Assembly (NCBI RefSeq): GCF_900100735.1
Contig: NZ_FNCJ01000017.1
Coordinates: forward strand, 1-64,000
Origin: Paraburkholderia phenazinium
GTDB lineage: Bacteria > Pseudomonadota > Gammaproteobacteria > Burkholderiales > Burkholderiaceae
Direction of reading: 5' to 3'
Length of the DNA: 64,000 bases
Shown here: in pieces, positions 43,920 through 51,801 of the stretch
Layout: each line of letters starts with the position of its first letter
Position numbering within the stretch: the first letter of the stretch is position 1
Position numbers and translations under genes: made by a program
The notes under the pieces: model-generated
Told to the model about the DNA's origin: nothing
Seen by the model: only the letters and a program-made list of their open reading frames with translations
Databases searched by the model: none

Positions 43920-44307
43920 CGGGTGCTGTCGCGCCGCCGCAGCACTTGTCGTGCGTCCGTGTCGGCGGCGTCAGCGCGCATTATCTAAGAATTTGCCGAG
44001 CGATGCTTGTAGCCGGGCAGTTGCGCCGGAATGAGGCTGTGGGACTATGTCGGCGCCGCGAGACGGCGTTGCGTCAGTGACAAAACGACACAAATGTAGA
44101 CGAACGATCCACAGATCGTTGCTGTCAATGGGGGTACGATCCGTGTCTATCGGCACTGTACCTGGCGCCCTCGCTACGCCTGCCTCTCTGGAGGTCCATG
44201 AAAATCGCGCCAGACCGTATTTCGGGTTGGACCGAACGACACCCGCGTGTAATTAGGCCTGCCGATAAAGTGAACCCGATGTGTCTGCAATCATTTGAGG
44301 ATTGGAT
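43920..44307. other. Divergent spacer with a short hairpin/dyad
   Basis: A 388-bp spacer between the symporter operon and the next plus-strand gene. It contains the dyad AACGATC-caca-GATCGTT at 44103-44120, a possible operator or hairpin. No gene seen. Confidence 0.45.
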
Positions 44308-44634
44308 GTGAGCTTGAACCTGTCGTCCAATGGTCCGGCGTACGTCTCTCGCGAAATCCGCCAGGGTGTGCCGTTGAGCTATGTCAGCGAAAAGTTGTCG
44401 CACGCGATCATCGATACGCACGCGGCCGGCGTGGCGCATCCCGAAGCGCGCAAGCGTCTCTCCCACGTCATGTATTCGCAAACCAAGGCATTTCTCGCCT
44501 TGCACAACGTGTTGGGCGCAGCCGATGCGCAGGGCTTGCCCGAGCTTCTGCTAGACATGGAGCGCCACGAACTGCATAGCTGGATCGCTGCAGTCGTCAA
44601 GCATGGCGACCTGCTGGGCACCGGCGACGCTTGA
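44308..44634 (+). CDS. Orphan protein, 108 aa
   Basis: A 108-aa soluble, helix-rich protein (LSNNG-type start: VSLNLSSNGPAYVSREIRQG; ERHELHSWIAAVVKH near the end). GTG at 44308 has GAGG at 7-nt spacing; the in-frame TTG at 44302 is too close to that site. I do not recognise a family. It is convergent with the XRE-CRP regulator gene, 19 bp apart. Confidence 0.6.
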   Translation: MSLNLSSNGPAYVSREIRQGVPLSYVSEKLSHAIIDTHAAGVAHPEARKRLSHVMYSQTKAFLALHNVLGAADAQGLPELLLDMERHELHSWIAAVVKHGDLLGTGDA

Positions 44635-44653
44635 TCCTCCTGTAGCGCACTTC

Positions 44654-45676
44654 TCAACGCATCAGAAAACGGCTAAACAGCCCGTCATAGTCGCGCCGGA
44701 CGATGCCATAGCATTCGCAGGCGTGGTGTTCCAGCGCCGCGCGGTCGAGCACTTCGAGCAAGCCACCGCGATATCGGATCACGGCAGCGCGCTGTAGCTC
44801 GCGGGCGACTTCGGTGACGCTGGCGCGCCGCATCCCCAGCAGGCCCGCGATCAACTCCGGGTTGACGTGAATTTCATTCGAGTCGATCTGGTCGAGGGTC
44901 AGCAGCAGCCAGCGGCAGAACTGCTGTGTCAGCGAATGGTGGCGGTTGCAGAGACCGGTCTGCGCAATCTGCGTAATCAGCGAATGGAGGTAGCTCAGGA
45001 ACAGGTGCTGGACCGCCCCGCCGCGGGCGAACTCCTTGCGCACCACTTCGCTGTTGAGCCGGTAGGCGTTGCCTGCGCTTTGCACGACCGCGCGGCTCGG
45101 CATGGTGTCGCCGCCCATGAACATGGCGACGCCGAGCAGCCCTTCTTTGCCGATCACCGCGAGTTCGGCCGAAGCGCCATCGTTCATGACGCGCAGCATC
45201 GACAGGACCGCCGTGGTGGGCAGGTAGAGATGGCTCAGCCGGTCACCCGGCTCATAGACCACATGGCCCAAGGGCAGGGAGATCGGCACAAGATGGGGGA
45301 CAAGCCGAGCCCGATCGGCCGCGGGCAGGGCCGCGAGCAGCCGGTTGTCCTCGGGTGCATGCGGCTGCGCCCCGGACTCTTCTTCCTGTGCAGCCGGCCT
45401 CGTCCCACGCGCGACCCGTTCGGCGAGCAGCAGATGCTGCGCAATCTGCTCCTCGCGGCTCTTTTCCGGCAACAGGCTCAGGACGGCCGCGCGCACGTCG
45501 GCGTGACCGAGCACGTCGAGCAGCTTGAGTTTGGTGAGGGTGCCAAGGTCGCACTTGCCCGTGCGCCACGCTGAAATCTGTGCCCGTGTCAGACCAAGGC
45601 TGTCTGCCAGTTGGGCGTCGCTACCGAACTGGCCCTTCGTCTTGACTTCGTCGAATAGGGCGTTCCAATCGTTCAT
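44654..45676 (-). CDS. XRE-HTH/CRP-FNR fusion transcriptional regulator
   Basis: A 340-aa regulator with two DNA-binding regions. Residues about 5-75 form an XRE/DUF3693-like helix-turn-helix (DAQLADSLGLTRAQISAWRTG, TLTKLKLLDVLGH). Residues about 115-215 form a CRP-type cyclic-nucleotide-binding barrel (LPLGHVVYEPGDRLSHLYLP). Residues about 225-340 form the dimer helix and a CRP-type winged HTH (ELIAGLLGMRRASVTEVAREL). CRP-FNR proteins normally lack the N-terminal HTH. A 16-bp dyad with CRP-like geometry lies 24 bp upstream of the start. Confidence 0.85.
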   Translation of the reverse strand: MNDWNALFDEVKTKGQFGSDAQLADSLGLTRAQISAWRTGKCDLGTLTKLKLLDVLGHADVRAAVLSLLPEKSREEQIAQHLLLAERVARGTRPAAQEEESGAQPHAPEDNRLLAALPAADRARLVPHLVPISLPLGHVVYEPGDRLSHLYLPTTAVLSMLRVMNDGASAELAVIGKEGLLGVAMFMGGDTMPSRAVVQSAGNAYRLNSEVVRKEFARGGAVQHLFLSYLHSLITQIAQTGLCNRHHSLTQQFCRWLLLTLDQIDSNEIHVNPELIAGLLGMRRASVTEVARELQRAAVIRYRGGLLEVLDRAALEHHACECYGIVRRDYDGLFSRFLMR

Positions 45677-45699
45677 TGTGTTCGATAGCTAAAAGCGGT

Positions 45700-45715
45700 G
45701 TCAAATTCACTTGAC
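45700..45715. promoter_or_regulatory. 16-bp dyad GTCAA-N6-TTGAC, copy 1
   Basis: GTCAAATTCACTTGAC has 5-6-5 dyad geometry, like CRP sites. It sits between the divergent regulator gene (start 45676) and the orphan gene (start 45860). The exact inverse complement occurs at 46693-46708. Confidence 0.55.
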
Positions 45716-45859
45716 GCGCGTTAGGCTGAGTGAAAAAATCAAAAAGTGCCAGAATTCGTCAAACTCATTCGGCATTTATAGCATAGCAGCGCATCTCTCT
45801 CGGGGCGTTCGCAGGCCGATCCATTTTCACTGGCCCCTGTGCTGACGAGGCCTGCTTTC

Positions 45860-46174
45860 ATGAGCGACACTTCTTTCATTCGCCTGCCCATCGTGCTGCA
45901 TACGCGCGAACCGGCTGTCGCCGCTTCCATCCCCCTGGACGATGAGCAATTTGCGGCTCAGCAGATCGAGTTCATCAAACTGCTGTTTGGCTACATCGCC
46001 TATTTGCGCGAGCATTCCCGCGAGACGCCGGTGGCCGATGCGTTTCTCTCCACCTTCGTCAATCTGCTGGAGACGATGCAGGCGAATGCACCTGACGAGG
46101 CACGCAGTTGCGCGCTGAAACTCCAGCAGATCATTGGCGTCCTTTTCCCAGGTGCGGCGGCAGCCGGGTCGTAA
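45860..46174 (+). CDS. Orphan protein, 104 aa
   Basis: A 104-aa, largely helical soluble protein (MSDTSFIRLPIVLHTREPAV; FLSTFVNLLETMQANAPDEA). GAGG lies upstream of ATG 45860. Divergent from the XRE-CRP gene across 183 bp containing the 16-bp dyad. Function unknown. Confidence 0.55.
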   Translation: MSDTSFIRLPIVLHTREPAVAASIPLDDEQFAAQQIEFIKLLFGYIAYLREHSRETPVADAFLSTFVNLLETMQANAPDEARSCALKLQQIIGVLFPGAAAAGS

Positions 46175-46238
46175 CGACGGCCAGATGCCTGCGCGCAACG
46201 CGCACAGCGCGCCTTCGGGTTATGCGCGAAGACTCGGG

Positions 46239-46574
46239 TCAAGCAAATTTCTGTGCATCGTCGCGCGCGCACGCGAGCAGACCTTTGACCTGTTCGAGCA
46301 GCCCATCGCGCCGCCAGGCGACGTATTTCGCGTAGCAGGTCTGGGCGGGGGGATAACTGCAGGGCAGCCGGTGCCATTTGTTGCCGTTCGCCTCGACCCA
46401 CAGGATGGCGTCGAGAATTTCGCGCTCGGGGCGGCGAGGGCGCCCGCGCTTGATATCGTGATTCGAGAAAAGATGCTGTACGCGAAACCAGTCTTGATCG
46501 GAGAGGCGCACGGGTTCGGGTAGCGTGGACCAAAATGCTACGGCACATGCGCCGTCTGGAGCCGGCATAGCCAT
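46239..46574 (-). CDS. Stand-alone IS5-type transposase N-terminal (DUF4096-like) domain
   Basis: A 111-aa protein matching the N-terminal DNA-binding domain of IS5-family transposases: RLSDQDWFRVQHLF, KRGRPRRPEREILDAILWVE, NKWHRLPCSYPPAQTCYAKY and WRRDGLLEQV. The catalytic DDE part is absent and the protein ends with a normal-looking stop. GGGGA lies 8 nt before the ATG. Either a degraded insertion sequence or a domesticated DNA-binding protein; the intact start signals and frame favour the latter. Confidence 0.7.
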   Translation of the reverse strand: MAMPAPDGACAVAFWSTLPEPVRLSDQDWFRVQHLFSNHDIKRGRPRRPEREILDAILWVEANGNKWHRLPCSYPPAQTCYAKYVAWRRDGLLEQVKGLLACARDDAQKFA

Positions 46575-46692
46575 AAGATTTTCCCCAGAACAATATAGTT
46601 AATATTACTAAATGACTACGCCCGCCTTGCAATTGCGCAGTCCGCCCCACTCTCATCAGGCTGCTTCATTCTTTCAGTGAGACGCCGGCGTC

Positions 46693-46708
46693 GTCAAGTG
46701 AATTTGAC
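46693..46708. promoter_or_regulatory. 16-bp dyad GTCAA-N6-TTGAC, copy 2 (inverted)
   Basis: GTCAAGTGAATTTGAC is the exact reverse complement of 45700-45715. It lies about 120 bp upstream of the transposase-domain gene and about 250 bp before the sulfotransferase-like gene. It may be a second binding site of the adjacent fusion regulator, or both copies may be terminal repeats of a 1,009-bp element. Confidence 0.55.
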
Positions 46709-46765
46709 GTCACAGGTGAGCGCGATCTGCACCACGACGATGCACGCGTAACCATTTACGGGGTT

Positions 46766-46793
46766 GGAAACGTTTGCGCCAGTAAACGTTTGT
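46766..46793. promoter_or_regulatory. Paired AAACGTTT operator-like palindromes
   Basis: Two perfect AAACGTTT palindromes at 46768-46775 and 46784-46791 are spaced 16 bp centre to centre. They resemble LacI-family operators and match the core at 27881-27896. They lie upstream of the sulfotransferase-like gene. Confidence 0.4.
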
Positions 46794-46819
46794 AAACGAA
46801 CCTGTAACTCTAATAATAC
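46790..46819 (+). promoter_or_regulatory. Weak sigma-70 promoter candidate for the sulfotransferase-like gene
   Basis: TTGTAA (46790-46795) and TAATAC (46814-46819) are separated by 18 bp and overlap the AAACGTTT palindrome. The arrangement fits a repressible promoter 140 bp before the ATG at 46960. Confidence 0.3.
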
Positions 46820-46959
46820 GCATCGGTTCTAGACTGCTGCTGGTTCGCAGCGCCGTCGCTGGTTTTTGAACCGGCAAACGTTCTCCATCAGCAGGCGCGT
46901 CATCCGGATTGACCCATGTGGCCGGCCGTTTAGCCCATCTCTCGCATAGCGCCGCTTCC

Positions 46960-48306
46960 ATGAATTCAAAACGCCAGGCCGTCTTTCTCCATACCGGCTA
47001 CAGGACGGCGGGGACATGGCTATGGTCATGCTTTCGTAAGCTCGACGATGCCACCGCCTACTACGAGCCGTTGCATGAAATGCTGGCGAGCATCGATGCG
47101 CTCAAGCTTGCGAGCAGCACCGCCGACAGTTGGCGTTCCGGTCACCCGGCGCTCGAAGCGCCGTACTTCGCCGAGTTTGCGCACCTGCTCGAGCCCGGTG
47201 CCGGTGGCATTGCCGGCTACGAGGCAGAGTTTTCGATCGACCGCTTCGACGGCCAGGCGCCGCCGGGAGCCGAACGTCTCGAGCGCTACCTGCGCGGTCT
47301 GCTGGACGCTGCGCACCAGCAAGGCCGCGTGCCGGTGCTGAAATTCTGCCGCTCGCTCGGGCGGCTGGCGTGGTTTCGCGCCACCTTTCCGGACGCGGTG
47401 CATATCGTGGTCGAGAAAAACCCGATCTCGCAGTGGCAGTCCTGCTGGCAGCTTTTTGCGGCACACCGGAATGCGCATTTTGTGGCCGTACCGTTTGTGG
47501 TGCTGGCGCTGAACCGGCACGTACCGCTGGTTCAGCGGACGATCGCGGCGTTGCAGGTCGAGTTGCCTGTGCCGCCTGCCGGCACGGAGGCGCAGATCGT
47601 CGAGTCGTACCTGTCGTTCTACAAGGAGCACGTCGCGACGATCGCGCCGTTGCAGGCGTACCGGGCGTTTCTGGCGCACTGGATCCTGACGCTAAGAGAC
47701 GCGGCAACGCATGCCGATGCCCTGTTCGATTGTGACCTGGCGGGCCATTCACCCGCGTATATCGAAGGCGCCGAACGCTGGATTCGCGAGCTAACCGGTC
47801 TGCGCCCGTCGTTTCGCAGCGCGCGCGGCGAAGCGGGTGCGGAACGCCAGCATGGTTTCGAGCCGCTCGAGGGCTTGCAGGTGCACCTCGACGCCCTGAG
47901 CTTTGCACGCACCCTTGCGGCCAGCGGCAGCGTCGAGCCGGACGCATTGGTGCTGTGGACCAGCAAGCTGGCGCAGGCCACCCAGGTGATGGCGTTCGGT
48001 GCGGCGGCGAACTGGCCGCAGCCGCAGGTCCCGGCCGGCCGTGCGTCGCGCATGGTGGATGTGGCTCTGATCGACGGCGAGGGTATCGATGCGATTCTGC
48101 ATGCCGAGCTCGCCGCGACGCGGGCCGCGCTGGCCGAGGTCAAGAGCGAGCTGGCGCAGGTGCACAGTTCGCCGTTGTGGCGTCTGATGAAAAAAATTCG
48201 CAAGCTGCGCGCCCCGAAACTGTTCCACCGCGCTCGCCGTGGCGTGAGGCCATCATCCGCGGGCAAAGCACAGAACCTGCGGCCGATGGCCGAGCCACGC
48301 CGCTGA
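46960..48306 (+). CDS. Sulfotransferase-like protein with coiled-coil tail
   Basis: A 448-aa protein. The N-terminal FLHTGYRTAGTWLWSCF (about residues 9-25) looks like the PAPS 5'-phosphosulfate-binding loop of sulfotransferases, and VHIVVEKNPISQWQSCW is placed like the 3'-phosphate-binding segment. The C-terminus has a coiled-coil (AELAATRAALAEVKSELAQV) and a basic SPLWRLMKKIRKLR tail seen in glycan-modifying enzymes. It could sulfate a surface glycan. ATG 46960 was chosen because the fold begins there. It is convergent with tadG. Substrate unknown. Confidence 0.65.
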   Translation: MNSKRQAVFLHTGYRTAGTWLWSCFRKLDDATAYYEPLHEMLASIDALKLASSTADSWRSGHPALEAPYFAEFAHLLEPGAGGIAGYEAEFSIDRFDGQAPPGAERLERYLRGLLDAAHQQGRVPVLKFCRSLGRLAWFRATFPDAVHIVVEKNPISQWQSCWQLFAAHRNAHFVAVPFVVLALNRHVPLVQRTIAALQVELPVPPAGTEAQIVESYLSFYKEHVATIAPLQAYRAFLAHWILTLRDAATHADALFDCDLAGHSPAYIEGAERWIRELTGLRPSFRSARGEAGAERQHGFEPLEGLQVHLDALSFARTLAASGSVEPDALVLWTSKLAQATQVMAFGAAANWPQPQVPAGRASRMVDVALIDGEGIDAILHAELAATRAALAEVKSELAQVHSSPLWRLMKKIRKLRAPKLFHRARRGVRPSSAGKAQNLRPMAEPRR

Positions 48307-48347
48307 CCCTCACCGCTGACCTGCAGCCGCTCAGGCAGAAAACGCAA

Positions 48348-48370
48348 GCAGCCCGAACCAATCGGGCTGC
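48348..48370. terminator. Hairpin between sulfotransferase-like gene and tadG
   Basis: Perfect 9-bp arms GCAGCCCGA and TCGGGCTGC with a 5-nt loop lie in the 98-bp gap between two convergent genes. Likely shared terminator. Confidence 0.65.
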
Positions 48371-48404
48371 GCAGCGGCTCCCTTCTCCGCTAATGCCTGC
48401 CTTT

Positions 48405-49742
48405 TCAGGCCGCGTCTCCCGGTATCAACCGCGGCTTGGTCAGCGTGTAGGTAATCTGCTTGAAGATCGTGCTGAGATTGGCGGTGCCGCCCGCTGCGTT
48501 GGTGCAGGTATCCGAGTAAAAGTACGCGGAGCCGCTGGAGATGTCCTGCATCGTGGTGCATGGCGACAGGCTGTCCGTACCGTCGCTGCAGGTCGCGGAG
48601 GACGACTCGCCGCCGATGTAGGCGACGGTGTAGATCTCTGTTCCTGCGGCCTTGGCTGTGGCCGCGTCGTTGATGGCGGTCTGGCACTCCTGGTTGTACG
48701 TGCTGCTGAACGTGCTGCCCAACTGCTTCGTGCTCGAGGTCGCATCGCCATCGCTTAGCAGCACGATGACATTCTGTCCCGGCGGGTTTTGCGACGCCGA
48801 CAGCGTGCTCAAGGCGCTTTGCGCCTGGGTGATCGCGTCGCCGTAGAACGTCCCGAGCCCGCCGATTGCAGAAAGGCCGTTGCAACTGCCGCCGCCGAGC
48901 GCCTGGACCACAGAAGAGCTGGTATTGGCTGAGCCGCTGCTGCTGAGAAAACCGCTGGCGGGAGACGAAATCTCGTAGCCGCCCAGTGTCGAGCTGGCGC
49001 CGGACGCAACGGCGGAATAACTACCCGCCGTGCCGGGCTGAGACTTCGAGCAGGAGTATGTATAAGTCGACGTCATGGGCGGAAACACCATCAGGCCGAC
49101 GTTATCGCCCGCGTTAGTCAACCCCGTCAGCAGTTCGAGTGCGCCGGCCTTGGCGCAATTTTCACGGCTGAGCGCGGTGCCCTGGGAATTCTTGCAGTTG
49201 CTATCGGTGTCGTTCATCGACGCTGTCGTATCGAGGATGATCATCACGTTGTATTGCGCGGCCTGGGTGCCGCCGCCGGCGCCTGCCTTCGACGATGCAC
49301 TGATAGTCGCCGACTTGATGCCGATGGCGCGCGCGAAGAACGTGGGCACGCTCGCCACCTGTGTCACTTCGATACCGTTGTAGCCCGAGGCGGCTTGTGC
49401 ATATGGCAAGGTGACGCTCGCCAGCTTGAGCCCCGTGATACTCGTGCTTGTCACGCTGACATTGCCGGGCAGCGTGTTGCTGTTGCTGTCGGTTTGCCCG
49501 GCCGCGTAATTCTGGGCATCCGCCTGTGAGGTGGCCCAGCTCTTGGTCCACAGGTCCGTCGCGCCGGCGAGGGCGGCGGCATCGGTGGCGGCCTGCAGGC
49601 GTCGCTGGCTGAACATCAGGTAACCGACGTCGACGGCAATCGCCGCGAACGCCAGCAGCGCCACCAGCGACAGGGCGACGATCACCGAGATGGAGCCGCG
49701 TTGTCCGGCGCGCGAGCGGCGTGGCGCTTGGTTCTGGTTCAT
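48405..49742 (-). CDS. tadG: TadG-like pilus-associated VWA-domain protein
   Basis: A 445-aa protein with a short basic N-terminus and TadE/TadG-type membrane helix (RGSISVIVALSLVALLAFAA). A von Willebrand A domain follows, with the metal site DTTASMND and LLSDGDA; the rest is Ser/Thr/Gly-rich and cysteine-bearing. TadG is an envelope component of the Flp pilus machine, with the VWA part outside. The start ATG 49742 was chosen over 49781 because GGAGG lies 8 nt before it. Last gene of the operon. Confidence 0.82.
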   Translation of the reverse strand: MNQNQAPRRSRAGQRGSISVIVALSLVALLAFAAIAVDVGYLMFSQRRLQAATDAAALAGATDLWTKSWATSQADAQNYAAGQTDSNSNTLPGNVSVTSTSITGLKLASVTLPYAQAASGYNGIEVTQVASVPTFFARAIGIKSATISASSKAGAGGGTQAAQYNVMIILDTTASMNDTDSNCKNSQGTALSRENCAKAGALELLTGLTNAGDNVGLMVFPPMTSTYTYSCSKSQPGTAGSYSAVASGASSTLGGYEISSPASGFLSSSGSANTSSSVVQALGGGSCNGLSAIGGLGTFYGDAITQAQSALSTLSASQNPPGQNVIVLLSDGDATSSTKQLGSTFSSTYNQECQTAINDAATAKAAGTEIYTVAYIGGESSSATCSDGTDSLSPCTTMQDISSGSAYFYSDTCTNAAGGTANLSTIFKQITYTLTKPRLIPGDAA

Positions 49743-49777
49743 GAAGGGCCTCCGGCCTGGAAATTGACGTGGCGTGT

Positions 49778-50302
49778 TCATTGCACGCGCTCGATCATCG
49801 TTGAATTCAATGAGGCGGGCATGCCGACCAATCCGGCCAGCGTGCCTTTGAAGAGCGGAGAAAACGAGCTGTAGGTGACCGTCACCGTCGCCGGGTCGCC
49901 CGCTGCAGTCGAGAGCGCGGTGGCGCATTCCGTATCGGTGGTGCATTGCGTGCCGTTTACATACGTGGTGATCGAGAGATTTCCCGTGACCAGGTACGAG
50001 GCTGCGGTGGTCACCTGGGTCTTGGTGGTGCTATACGGTGTGCTGTTGCCGCGCTGCGACGCGAAGTAGCGCGCCGCCGACGAGGTGGCGTTTGCCACCA
50101 TGACGTAGTTGCCCAGCAGCCAGCCGAACTGCGCCATGCCGAGGACAATGACGAGCAGGGGCGGCGCGAGCAGCGCGAATTCGATCGCGGCGATCCCGCG
50201 TTGCCGGCCGGGCCGCTGGGTTTTGCGCAGACGCGCCGCGGGTCTCGCCAAGGCGGCGCGCAACGGCGTGCGCGTGGTATCGGGTAGTAGGCTGGCGTTC
50301 AT
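49778..50302 (-). CDS. TadE-like pseudopilin (second copy)
   Basis: A 174-aa TadE-family protein. The prepilin-like junction RG|IAAIEFALLAPPLLVIVL keeps G at -1 and E at +5, so it is probably cut by the adjacent TadV peptidase. The exported part has a cysteine pair (CTTDTEC) typical of this operon. Its start ATG overlaps the stop of the preceding tadE gene (ATGA). Confidence 0.85.
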   Translation of the reverse strand: MNASLLPDTTRTPLRAALARPAARLRKTQRPGRQRGIAAIEFALLAPPLLVIVLGMAQFGWLLGNYVMVANATSSAARYFASQRGNSTPYSTTKTQVTTAASYLVTGNLSITTYVNGTQCTTDTECATALSTAAGDPATVTVTYSSFSPLFKGTLAGLVGMPASLNSTMIERVQ

Positions 50303-50751
50303 TGCACGAGCTCCGACATGGTGGCGCTCAGGGACGTTGGCATCATCGACTTGAGGCTGTACAAGGCGCCTTTGAACGGCGAACTGAACGTATAGCTGAG
50401 CGATACTTTCGCCTCGGTGCCGGTGGCCGGCGGCTGGGTCTGGGTGCCGAGCGCACTCGCGCAGGCGGTGTCGCTCGTGCAGGTCGTACCGCCGACGCTG
50501 ATGGTGATCGCCAAGGTGTTTTTCAGCGTCGAGGTGGCGGACAGGATGGCAGCCTCGGTATCGGAATACGGTGTGGCATAGCCTCGCTCGGAAGCGAGCA
50601 GATGCGCGCCTACCGACGCGGCGTCGGTGAGCAGCAGATAGTTGTTCATCAGCGTGCCGAACTGGACTGCACCGAACAGCACGAGGAACAGGACCGGCAA
50701 GACGAGTGCGAACTCGACGACCGCGGCCCCGCTTTGACGATTCCGTTTCAT
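50299..50751 (-). CDS. tadE: TadE-like pseudopilin (first copy)
   Basis: A 150-aa TadE-family protein with junction SG|AAVVEFALVLPVLFLVLFG (G at -1, E at +5) and the same cysteine-pair C-terminal part (CTSDTAC) as the next gene. It is a pseudopilin needed for Flp pilus assembly. ATG 50751 has GGAGGG upstream. Immediately downstream of tadC, with no tadD between. Confidence 0.87.
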   Translation of the reverse strand: MKRNRQSGAAVVEFALVLPVLFLVLFGAVQFGTLMNNYLLLTDAASVGAHLLASERGYATPYSDTEAAILSATSTLKNTLAITISVGGTTCTSDTACASALGTQTQPPATGTEAKVSLSYTFSSPFKGALYSLKSMMPTSLSATMSELVQ

Positions 50752-50766
50752 AGGCCCTCCGTGTCC

Positions 50767-51738
50767 TTACGCCCCTGCCATGCCCGGCAGCAGGATCCGG
50801 TAGATATGAATGAACGCCGGCCCGAGCAGCACCACCAGCAGCGCGGGGAAGATGCAGAACATCAGCGGAAACAGCAGCTTCAGTCCGATCTTCGCGGCCA
50901 GTTCTTCAGCCCGCATGCGCCGGCGCGTGCGCAGCGTGTCGGAGAGCACGCGCAGCGATGCGCCGATGCTGGTGCCGAAGCGATCGGACTGGATCAGCAG
51001 CGTGCAGAACGAGTCGACATCCTCGACGCCGGTGCGCAGGGAGAAGTTGCGCAGCGCCTTTTCCTTGGTGAACCCCGAGCGCATCTCGAGCAGCATCAGA
51101 TCCAGTTCGCTCGCCACCACGGGGCTGTTGATGCGAATCTCGCCCGACACCTTCATCAGCGCCGCATCGAGACTCAAGCCCGCTTCGACGCAGACGGTCA
51201 GCAGATCGAGCGCATCGGGAAAGTCTTCGAACAGCTTGCGCTTGCGCCACGCGATCCGGCGTCCCAGTACCAGGTTCGGCAGGTAGTAGCCGATACCGCC
51301 CAGCGTGAACAGCACCACCGAGAGTTCGTAGGTGTCCCGCGCGACCTCGGTGTGCAGCAGCCACAGCATCGCGGTGAGCGGCATGGCGATGGCGAGCGCG
51401 GTCTTCGCGGCGAAGTAGATCGGCGCCGCGCCAGGCGAGCGCCAGCCCGCGTTCATCAGCCGCACGCGCAGCGACGAGCGTTCCCAGCCCTCCTTCGGGA
51501 CCGACAGCCGGGAGATCGGCCGCGAGATGTCGGCGAGCTTTTCGAGCCACTCGCCGCTGTTTGATTCGGCGCCCGTTCCCGGCGCGGCCGCGGGCGCTGC
51601 GTTGGCGCCGCCGGCCTGCTCGATCCGGCGGCTCATGTCGCGTGGCGCAAACGCATGCATCGCGCCGAACGCCGCGGCGAACACAATGGCGAATACGCCT
51701 AGCAGAATCAGCATGTGCATCGTATCTGGCGTTTGCAT
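50767..51738 (-). CDS. tadC: TadC inner-membrane platform protein
   Basis: A 323-aa T2SF-type platform protein with N-terminal helix, KTALAIAMPLTAMLWLL and GLSLDAALMKVSGE / FTKEKALRNFSLRTG blocks, then two C-terminal helices (FPLMFCIFPALLVVLLGPAF). Together with TadB it anchors TadA and moves Flp subunits. A 63-bp gap separates it from tadB. Confidence 0.9.
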   Translation of the reverse strand: MQTPDTMHMLILLGVFAIVFAAAFGAMHAFAPRDMSRRIEQAGGANAAPAAAPGTGAESNSGEWLEKLADISRPISRLSVPKEGWERSSLRVRLMNAGWRSPGAAPIYFAAKTALAIAMPLTAMLWLLHTEVARDTYELSVVLFTLGGIGYYLPNLVLGRRIAWRKRKLFEDFPDALDLLTVCVEAGLSLDAALMKVSGEIRINSPVVASELDLMLLEMRSGFTKEKALRNFSLRTGVEDVDSFCTLLIQSDRFGTSIGASLRVLSDTLRTRRRMRAEELAAKIGLKLLFPLMFCIFPALLVVLLGPAFIHIYRILLPGMAGA

Positions 51739-51801
51739 GACTACCTCTTCGTATCAATGATGAGCAGTGCGACAGGAACGGCTCGTAGAAATGACGCGGC
51801 G

